64,000 nucleotides of DNA from Clostridia bacterium (lineage in GTDB: Bacteria > Bacillota > Clostridia > Oscillospirales > Acutalibacteraceae): contig JAFQRY010000029.1 in assembly GCA_017409845.1 (NCBI GenBank), positions 96,803-160,802 on the forward strand. Reading direction: 5' to 3'. The notes under the pieces were generated by a model. The model made no database searches. It was given only the letters and a program-made list of their open reading frames with translations, and was not told where the DNA came from. This document shows, one piece after another, positions 44,307 through 52,500 of the stretch. Positions within the stretch are counted from its first letter, which is position 1; each line of letters opens with the position of its first letter. The translations under genes and the position numbers were made by a program.

Positions 44307-44360
44307 ATAAAGCCGAAAACAATAATTTAATTTAAAAAATCAAATAATATCGGGGTGTGG
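44307..44360 (+). repeat. direct repeat copy 1 (leader + tRNA-Pro 5' end)
   Basis: 54 bp that match 44502-44555 at 49 positions. The repeat covers the AT-rich leader and the first 10 bases of tRNA-Pro (CGGGGTGTGG). Confidence 0.85.
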
Positions 44361-44485
44361 TGGCTCGGACATTGCCGCCGCCGGTGGCGGAAGAAGGCAA
44401 TGGCGGAGCAGGAAGAAACACAGAGCAATGCGAAGCGCACCAAGCGAGCAGTGCGACAATGTTTCTGACCGATAGTTGGTAGCGC
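44351..44485 (+). pseudogene. broken tRNA-Pro copy with an insert
   Basis: Bases 1-10 of tRNA-Pro (44351-44360) are followed by 113 unrelated bases containing two imperfect inverted repeats (CATTGCC/GGCAATG and AGAAACA/TGTTTCT). Then comes the D-arm text AGTTGGTAGCGC (44474-44485), after which similarity ends. It looks like a tRNA copy interrupted and decayed. Confidence 0.6.
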
Positions 44486-44501
44486 AAAGCGGAAAGAAAA
44501 A

Positions 44502-44555
44502 ATAAAGCCGAAAATAATGAAGTAATTTGAAAAATCAAATAATATCGGGGTGTGG
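44502..44555 (+). repeat. direct repeat copy 2 (leader + start of intact tRNA-Pro)
   Basis: Second copy of the 54-bp repeat; its last 10 bases are the 5' end of the intact tRNA. Confidence 0.85.
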
Positions 44556-44621
44556 CGCAGTTGGTAGCGCGCGTGGTTTGGGACCACGAGGCCCAGAGTT
44601 CGAACCTCTGCACTCCGACCA
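44546..44621 (+). tRNA. tRNA-Pro(UGG)
   Basis: Full cloverleaf of 76 nt. The acceptor stem CGGGGTG/CACTCCG (one G-U pair) and the D-arm GCGCAGTTGGTAGCGC are intact. The anticodon stem CGTGG/CCACG encloses loop TTTGGGA with anticodon TGG. The T-arm is CAGAGTTCGAACCTCTG, and discriminator A with CCA is encoded in the DNA. Confidence 0.97.
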
Positions 44622-44623
44622 AT

Positions 44624-44785
44624 GTAACCGCTGATTAAATCGTCGTCACGACTCTCAGCGGTTATTTTTTTGCCGTAAACGCTCGAAATACTCGTTAATA
44701 CACAAAGTATTGCCTGCGTTTTCGTGCATTTCCGGCATTAAAACTATCTCGCCGATAATCGCAACCCAATTTAATCAGCGGTTAC
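44624..44785. repeat. 17-bp inverted repeat just 3' of the tRNA
   Basis: GTAACCGCTGATTAAAT (44624-44640) is repeated exactly in inverse orientation at 44769-44785. The 128 bp between have no supported gene. The left arm also pairs with TCAGCGGTT at 44655-44663. Confidence 0.75.
44626..44671 (+). terminator. tRNA-Pro terminator
   Basis: AACCGCTGA / TCAGCGGTT stem closing a loop with an inner hairpin, then ATTTTTTT. Confidence 0.8.
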
Positions 44786-44790
44786 AAAAC

Positions 44791-44838
44791 ACCTTGTATA
44801 TCAACGGTTTCAGCCGTTGATGCAAGGAGTTTTTTGTT
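44791..44838 (+). terminator. second terminator-like hairpin
   Basis: CCTTG...ATCAACGG-TTTCAG-CCGTTGAT...CAAGG followed by AGTTTTTT. It insulates the DUF4417 gene from upstream transcription. Confidence 0.75.
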
Positions 44839-44897
44839 TAAAATTCGGACAGGTGACTAATATTTTCCAAAACATAACCTCTAATGCTGAAAAACAC

Positions 44898-44926
44898 TTG
44901 ACAAAACAGAATTTATTCTCTATAAT
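44898..44926 (+). promoter_or_regulatory. consensus promoter of the DUF4417 gene
   Basis: TTGACA (44898-44903), 17 bp, TATAAT (44921-44926): a perfect sigma-A promoter. Confidence 0.92.
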
Positions 44927-44931
44927 ACATT

Positions 44932-44960
44932 TGTAGCGAACATTCGTTCGCTACATTTTT
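44932..44960 (+). promoter_or_regulatory. perfect palindrome at the transcription start
   Basis: TGTAGCGAAC-ATTC-GTTCGCTACA (44932-44955) followed by TTTTT, beginning about where transcription should start. It is either an operator or a 5'-terminal RNA hairpin. Confidence 0.7.
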
Positions 44961-44979
44961 AATTTATGGAGGTTAAATC

Positions 44980-46368
44980 TTGACAGAAGAGAACTATAAC
45001 TATCGCACAAGCCCTATGTTTTTACGGAATCAATTTAAAGGTAAAGGTAAATGGAATATACCTGTTATTTCAAAAGTGGATTTGGGATTAACTCCTTTTG
45101 ACGATCAACGCCTGATCGGTTTTGACAAAATAAAAACAGGAAAAGATGAACATTACGAAAGAATCGTTCACTTTTTCCTGTATGATTACAAATTTGAGAA
45201 TATATGGACAAAACCCGATAAATATATTGATATGCTCAAAAAGTACAAAGCGGTTTTGTCTCCCGATTACAGTATGTATATTGAAATGAATCCCGTTATG
45301 CAGTTGTATAACACATTCAGAAACCGTTGGGTCGGGGCATATCTTGCGGAAAAGGGTATCAAAGTTATTCCGACTGTAAGTTGGGGTCTTGAAAATACAT
45401 TTGATTTCTGTTTTAATGGTATTGAAAAAGGTTCAACAGTTGCGGTTTCAACCTATATGGTATCTGAACACGGAAGCCACAAAGACCAAAAGGAATTTTT
45501 CTTAAAAGGCTACAACGAAATGCTCAAACGCATTGAACCTGAGTTGGTTATCTGTTACAACACTCCGTTCCCCGAAATGGAAGGCAACATTCTTTTTGTT
45601 GACTATGATTTGAGTTCTTGGCAGCATTACGGTGATGACATTGGTAAATCTGCAAATACAGTATTTGTTGAAAAATTTGGAACAATATCAAACGATTATG
45701 TTTCTGAAAGTTCAACAAGGAAACAGATTTACGGATATGTTATGCCTGAGTATTTTAAGGGTATGGGAAGTGCTCACGGAGGAAAATGGAAACCTAACAA
45801 AGAAGATGATGAAAGATATTTAGGTAAACCCGGCGAGATAAAAACAACATGGGCTAACACAAAAAACGGAGGATATCGCCGAGATACAAAAATAGGAAAT
45901 GATGGGCGTGCTGAAAAAGAGAGGCATTATACTGACCACAGAAAACCTTGGAAACACTCAAAAATCCATGATCATATTTTTTCTTGGGACTCTGAAACGG
46001 GAATACCTAACCCTGATTTTGAACGAATTAATTATGAGGGCGATGTTCCTGAATTTAAATCAAAAGGAGATATCTTTATGGAAACCCAAAAAATCAATAC
46101 TTTTCCCTATGAAACATTTGAAACAATAAGCAGTTTTAAACGCAGTGTCAGCCACGGAGCTGAAATTGAATTGGTGTGGAAAGATATAATTTATTCGATT
46201 ACTCATGTAGAAAACAACAAAATCAGTATCTGTCAGGCATATAAGCAAGAAACCGAAAAGCTTTACGATACCGCAGACGAACTTTTGACATATCAGCTTC
46301 AGACGGGCGAAACACTTAAGGAAGTAATAACAAAAGCTGAAATATCGGATTGCACTTTATATCTGTGA
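44980..46368 (+). CDS. DUF4417-domain protein with C-terminal histidine-rich module
   Basis: Protein of 462 residues, translated from TTG 44980 with GGAGG seven bases upstream. Residues about 25-235 are a DUF4417 domain (MNPVMQLYNTFRNRWVGAYL, VIPTVSWGLENTFDFCF, STYMVSEHG), found in mobile and prophage-linked genes of Firmicutes. Residues about 260-350 have YLGKPGEIK, TKIGNDGRAEKERHYTDH, KPWKHSKIHDHIFSWD: a run of conserved-looking histidines similar in style to polymorphic-toxin nuclease domains. The last 110 residues are a separate small domain. The gene is AT-richer than its neighbours, follows a tRNA, and stands alone. Function unknown. Confidence 0.85.
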   Translation: MTEENYNYRTSPMFLRNQFKGKGKWNIPVISKVDLGLTPFDDQRLIGFDKIKTGKDEHYERIVHFFLYDYKFENIWTKPDKYIDMLKKYKAVLSPDYSMYIEMNPVMQLYNTFRNRWVGAYLAEKGIKVIPTVSWGLENTFDFCFNGIEKGSTVAVSTYMVSEHGSHKDQKEFFLKGYNEMLKRIEPELVICYNTPFPEMEGNILFVDYDLSSWQHYGDDIGKSANTVFVEKFGTISNDYVSESSTRKQIYGYVMPEYFKGMGSAHGGKWKPNKEDDERYLGKPGEIKTTWANTKNGGYRRDTKIGNDGRAEKERHYTDHRKPWKHSKIHDHIFSWDSETGIPNPDFERINYEGDVPEFKSKGDIFMETQKINTFPYETFETISSFKRSVSHGAEIELVWKDIIYSITHVENNKISICQAYKQETEKLYDTADELLTYQLQTGETLKEVITKAEISDCTLYL

Positions 46369-46488
46369 AACCAATATTTAGTAAAGATTTGGTGACAAAA
46401 AAGTGGCTGAACAGCTATGGAAAACGGTGGATCTTTACGGAGCAAAAGCTGTTGATAGTTATTGATTTTTACAACTTTACCAGCAGAA

Positions 46489-46522
46489 AGAAGCCGACGG
46501 AGTTAAATCCGTCGGCTTCTGA
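46489..46522. terminator. hairpin between convergent genes
   Basis: Stem GAAGCCGACGGA / TCCGTCGGCTTC with loop GTTAAA. The T run is poor on both sides. It separates the DUF4417 gene from the giant surface protein gene. Confidence 0.65.
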
Positions 46523-46542
46523 GTTATTCCGGAAATGCGGTA

Positions 46543-49500
46543 TTATCCGAAGATTTCTGAGAAAATGCTGTTGAAGATGTTGGTGAAACCGCCCATCTTC
46601 CAGTTAAGACAGTCATAAACGAAATAGAAAAGTCTGAAGGAAAGATAGCTGCAGGGGTCGTTGATGATTTCAATGAGCTCCTCTGCCTGAGCTTTGTAGC
46701 CTTCAAGAAGCTCCTTCTTCTCTCCGGAGATACCCGGCTTTGCAAGAAGTGCATCAATCTCTGCAATAAGAGCGTTGATATCATCCTCCCAGAAGATTGT
46801 TACGCGGTCTTTGTTGAAGCCGTTGATTCCTGTTATAACATCGCTGATGTCATAAACCTCATAAACGGTAACGGTAACGCTGATTTCGTTGCCTGCCTTA
46901 TCGGTTACGGTAACGGTCTGTGCACCCTCTGCAGGGCTTACGGTAAACTGTCTGCCTGCTGCTTCATCTTCTGCTGTTTCATAATCATATACAACCTTGC
47001 CGTTTACGGTTATTTTGCCTACATTGTCATCATCAACCGTAACGGTTACGGCACCTTCGTAAACGCCGCCGTCTTCAATGCCCGTGATAACGGGTGAAGT
47101 GTTATCAAACACAAGACCGTCGGAGCTGATATATGCCGCATTGCCTGCATTATCGACCGCCTTGACATAAACAACAACTGTCTGCTCGGGGTCAAGCTTT
47201 ACGCTGTCGGTATATTCAACCCACTCAGCCGCCCTGACATCGTCAAGGCTGAGCACTCTGTCGGAAAGATAATAGTAAACCTTATTTACACCGCTGCCGC
47301 TGTCGGCTGCGGTTATTTTTGCCTTCTGAGTTTCCTTGAAGAAGTGGTTGAATGTGATTGTGTTGAGGAAGCTGCTCCAGATTCTGTCTTTGACCTGAAT
47401 TTCAATTTCGGGTGCGGTAATATCCGCAACACCCTCAACGGTGATTACAAGGTCTGACTGTACCTGAGCAACGGTGTATATATCGTTGATTGCTGAAATT
47501 TCGGTTCCGTTTACATATACCCTGAACTTATCGGTCTTTGAATAGCCGTCAACGGTATCAACAGTGAAGCTGAACGGCTGACCGTAGGCAACATCCGTAT
47601 CCTGTTCGGTATTGACTTCGTATCCGATTGTGTTTACGGGAAGGATAACCTTGCATGTATCGGGAGTATAAACCGCTCTGACAACCTTATTTTCCCTGAT
47701 GTCTTCAAGGCTGTCGGGCTCCCATACGGGAGGAATGCTTGTGTAGCCCGTCTTTTCGGGAATTGCAGGAAATTCGCTTGCCGCAAGGTCATCGCCGTAA
47801 TTTACGGTTACGGTTTTGTATTCCTCATTATCAACGATAAATTTAACCTCAAATGTTTCATAAATGCTGAAGGTGTAGGAAATGCTGTTGCCTGCCTTGT
47901 CGGTTGCTTCAACGGTATGCTCACTGTTATCGGGTGCGATTGTAAAGCTGCCGTCAGAAATTTCAAGCTTTTCACCGTCAAGAAGCACCGCTTCGAGGTT
48001 GGCATCGGCTGCCGTTGCGGTGAGCTCACCGTAATAGGTCCTGCCGTTTTCAATGCCTGTTATAACGGGCACGGTGCCGTCGAGCACCAGACCGTCGGAG
48101 CTGATATATGCCGCATTGCCTGCATTATCAACCGCTTTGATATAAACAACTGCGGATTGATCGGGATTGAGGCTGAAATCGCTGTCATATGCTGTCCATT
48201 CCGCCGCCTTAACCTCGTCAACAGTAAGTGCTTTTTCGGAAATGAAATAATAAATGCTGTTCATTCCGCTGCCGCTGTCGGCTGCGGTTACGGTTACCTT
48301 TTGTGTTTCCTTGAAGAAATGGTCAAAGGTAATTGTATTAAGGAAGCTGTTCCAAGAATCCTTGTCAATCTTAATGTTTGCTGTGGGAGCGGTAATATCC
48401 GCAACACCTTCAACGGTAACGGTTTTATCGGCATGGATATTTTCAATTGTATAAACGCCGTCCGATTCCTCAATTTCAACGCCGTTTACCTTAACGGCGA
48501 AGGAATCCGTTTTGCTGTAGCCCTCTGCGAGTTCAACGGTAAAGCTGAAATCGGAATCATATTTAACGGTTGTTTCGCCCTGAGGAGCTACGGTGTATCC
48601 GATGCTGTCTGCGGGAAGAGATATTTCATATCTGCTTTCTTCAAGCGTTTCATTACCGCCGAGAACGGCTGCTACATTCCGCTTGTCGAGTTCAACCGTA
48701 AGCAAACCGTTGACATCGTTATCGGTCACAAGCTGCATATTGCTGATGCTTGCGGTACCTTCAACGGTGGTTACAGACCATTCTGCCTGTCTGCCGACTA
48801 TGCTGTTTGCGGGGACGGTAATGCTCTTATCACCCGAAACGATGCGGAGCTCAAGCAAACCGCTTGTTCCTGCGGGAATGGTTTTGTTGGTGTAATCCGT
48901 GCCGTTAAGATAAATTGCGAAATCAGAGCCGTATTCACCGATAACGGAATTGGTAATCTGCATATCATAGGTTCTTGTTTCGTTGCCTGCAAGATCCTTT
49001 GCATAAACCGATACAGTCTGTTCAAGCTTTGAGGTGTCTGTTGTGATATCAGCGTTGAATTCACCGTTTTTATCAACCTCAACGCTCTTGCAAAGCAAGC
49101 CGTCAAGAGAAATGTAAACTGTTGATTTCGGCTCGCTCAGACCCGCAACAGTAACTGTTTCGCTGAAGAACGCTCCGTTATGAGGTGAGCTGAACTGAAG
49201 TCTGGGAGCGGTTGTGTCAACCTTGAAGCGGTAGCTGCGTGAGAACGCATCTCCGTTTTCGTTTTCGCCGTAAAGCGTAAGAATATGTTCGCCTTCATCA
49301 AGACCTTCTTCGCCGCCGAGACTGATTGATGTTGAATCTGCAGCCTCAAAAGCTCCTTCCTGCACACCGTCGTTGAGGGACCATGTGCCGTTTACGGGCA
49401 TATCGGAGCTGATATCAACAACAACCTTATCTGAAATGACAACATCAACGGTTGAAGACATTTCTGATATATCTTCAATAGTCTTTGCACCCTGTGCTCT

Positions 49501-52500
49501 GACCTCAACCTGAGGTATGACGGGAGCCTTCATTTCGATTTCATCGGTAAAGGTTTCCTCTGAGAAGAGAACGTTGCCGTCTGCATCGGTCTTGTGTGCA
49601 ACAACACCCACACGGTAGGTCTTTCCTGCTTCAAGTCCGATTTCTTCGGTCGTTTCGGTTACATTCTCTGCGTTTTCCGCTTCGGATGCTGAAAGAATAT
49701 TACCGTCGGCGTCTGTATACACGGTATTGGTAAATCTGCCGCCAGCAACGATTGTTTCGGGAAGCTTTCCGCCCTCTTCGGGCTCAATCCACTGATTGCC
49801 GAGCTCGGTTTTAACCCATTCGGTTTTGCCGTCTGCAGTCTGCTTTTCATAAACAGTTACAACATAGCCTTCATAATCAGGCTTTGCGGCTACATCTACA
49901 TCAATACTGTAATCACCGCCGAGCTTAACGCTGCCGATTGCGGGGTCTGCAGGCTGGTTGGGATTCACATAAGTGAATTTTCCTTCAGCCTCGGCAATAT
50001 CGTTTATGCTGTTTGCTTCGCTGCTTGCAACAACCTTAACGGTGTAGCTGCCGCTCGGAAGGTCTGCAGGGATTTCAAAGGTTGCCGTGCCCTTGGTTGC
50101 ATTTGCCATTCCGCCTGCGATAACCGCGGTATCCGTTGTCTGATAAAGAGCATGAACTTCTTCGTTTTCGCCGATTGCGTAAACCGCAAGATTATCAATA
50201 TCCTCAAGGATATCGCCCTGCCAGTTAACGGTCATATTGCCTGAATCGTATGTATAGTCTGCACCGCTCAGACCTGCCATATGCTCCATTTCGTAAAGAG
50301 CAAGGTCTGCAGGGGTATTGGAGGTAAGAGTCCAGTTATGTGAATAAGACTCCTTATCCGTAAATGTGATTGTGGCATGAGCCTGCTTTGTTTCTTCATT
50401 GTATGAAAGAAGAGCATTTGCATCGGGCTGCTTATCTGCATCAACGGAATTATCAATCCATCTGACTGCATATTCGCTTCCGTCATCCGTTGCGGTGAGC
50501 TTTATGCCCGAGTTGCCGTATTTGTCACCGTAAGCGATTGCCTGAGCTTCTTCAAGGCTGTCAGCCTCATAGGTTACGGTAAGAGCCATGTCTCTGTAGC
50601 CCTTATATCCGCCGAGCTGAATTGTGTGGCTCATACGGTCAACACTGCTTGTAACCTTGATTTCATCGGTAACGATATCCGCCGGCTCCGCAGCAGGAAC
50701 AATCATTGATTCTGCGGCAAGAACCGCATTTGTTCCTGCACTCATATAGAGAACCTGACCTGTCTGCGCATTGCGGCTGATGGGAGTTGTGAACAGAGCG
50801 ATGGGGTAGGTGGGCTCGGGAGCATCGTATTTGCCGAAGCCGAAGTCAACATCGCCTCCCCAATAATATGTCAGGCCCATGTCAATGCCGATAACATGGA
50901 GAGCACCCCATATTTTATTGGTATTCAGACCCAGATCCGCCTGACCTATGGTAATGCTGCCGATCAGCGGCAGATCGGGTGTTTTGACCTTTGCGGTCAC
51001 AAAGCCCTCCCAGAAGATGGAGTCTGTCCGCTTGTCTTCCTCGACAACGATGTATCCTCCTCCGAGGATGATATCAAGGATGTTTACATTGATTGAGCCT
51101 CTGAATTTGAATTCGGGATACCAGTAAGCCGATATGCCGATTCTTTCAATCAGCTCGATTCCGGCTATGCCGAGCTCGGTAAGAGCAACATCAAAGCCCT
51201 GTGCACCGATTTTTAAATCCGCTCTTGCTTCAAAGGCGGAGAAAATTGCAAATTTACCCGAGAACAGAAGGCTTATAGGCGGAACCTTTGACTTAACATA
51301 AAGCGAACGGTAAACGCCTTCCATTCCGCCACCCATGCCTCTTATCCAGAAAATGCCGTGGCAGTCAACGTTTATGCCGGGATAGTTGCCTTCACAGTAG
51401 AAATAAATCTTATCAACACCGGGAGCAATTCCGTCAACCTTCATAAGGGTAAGTGCAGCTTCAACCTTGACAACGGTGAGGAAGCTTGCTTCACCCTCTA
51501 CGCCGACCTCCCAATGGCCTGCAGCAGGGAGAATCTTAAGGTCAAGAACGCCTCTGACACTGGGAATTCCTCTGAAATATTCGGGAATGCCGACTTCGAT
51601 TGATGCGTTGAAGCCTATGAATCCGCCACCGAAAAGAATGTTGCTGACGTTGAGGTTAAGGGTTCCGCGCTGTGCGATTTCCCATGCTCTCTGGTCTGCG
51701 GAAAGGCTTGAACGAACCTCACGGAGCTGAGCTGCCGTGTAGTTTTTCTTTGCAAGTGCATATTGCACAACATCAAGAGGCGAGGTCTGCGTTCTTGAAT
51801 GGTCATAATTCTTGGGGAGAAGGAAATCCGGCGACATTTCGGCACCGAAGGAAACTACTCTTCTCTTGGGGGTAGAATCGGTAACCGTGCCGTATTCTGT
51901 TGCCATCATGCCGAACTGGCAATATCTGAACTCGAATATGATGCCTGCAAGAGTCTGTGCGGAACTTGCTGCACCCGGCCAGAGCAGGGTTATTGCGTTG
52001 GTGTTGGTAACGCTGTTTTCAATATCCGTGGTGGGCGAACCGTCTGCGTTATACTGAAGCAGAGCACTGAGCTCACCGTTTTCAAATGAGGTGATGGCAC
52101 AAACGCCGTTCCACACCTTTGTTCTGCTGTTGGTGGTATAAACTCTGCCGTCAATGTCAACATTGATAACCTGATCATCCGTGCCGGGATTTTCAACAAG
52201 AACGGCAAGATATCCGTCTTCAATATCAAGGCAGTTGCTGATATTGATGGTGTTTGTGATATTGCCCTCAACATCGGCAAGCGAGGTTGCCTTCATTTCA
52301 ACGGGATTTCCGTTATCATCATAACGAACGCCGAAATTGCCTCTGATCTCAAGATAAACCTGATTGTTGGGGTCTTTTACCTTTGCCTTGTAATCCTCTT
52401 CGCTTTCATAGATGCCGACTTTGTATCTGGGGTCGCGGTCGGTATAGCCCTCATCCTTCTCAACGGTTACAAGACCGTATATCGGTGACATAACCTCAGG

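Noticed and set aside
44361-44473. Insertion sequence in the broken tRNA copy
   Set aside because: Only 113 bp, with no transposase and no clear target duplication; described as an insert of unknown origin.
44332-44622. Minus-strand frame MVGVQRFELWASWSQTTRATNCATP
   Set aside because: It is the antisense reading of tRNA-Pro, a classic false gene; the repeated part comes from the duplicated leader.
46840-48630. CRISPR array
   Set aside because: The repeats are long, protein-coding and in frame, without short spacers. No CRISPR array was seen anywhere in the window.
47917-49032. Plus-strand frame of 371 codons opposite protein B
   Set aside because: Shadow frame; the codon pattern follows the minus-strand gene, and no start signal or family was seen.
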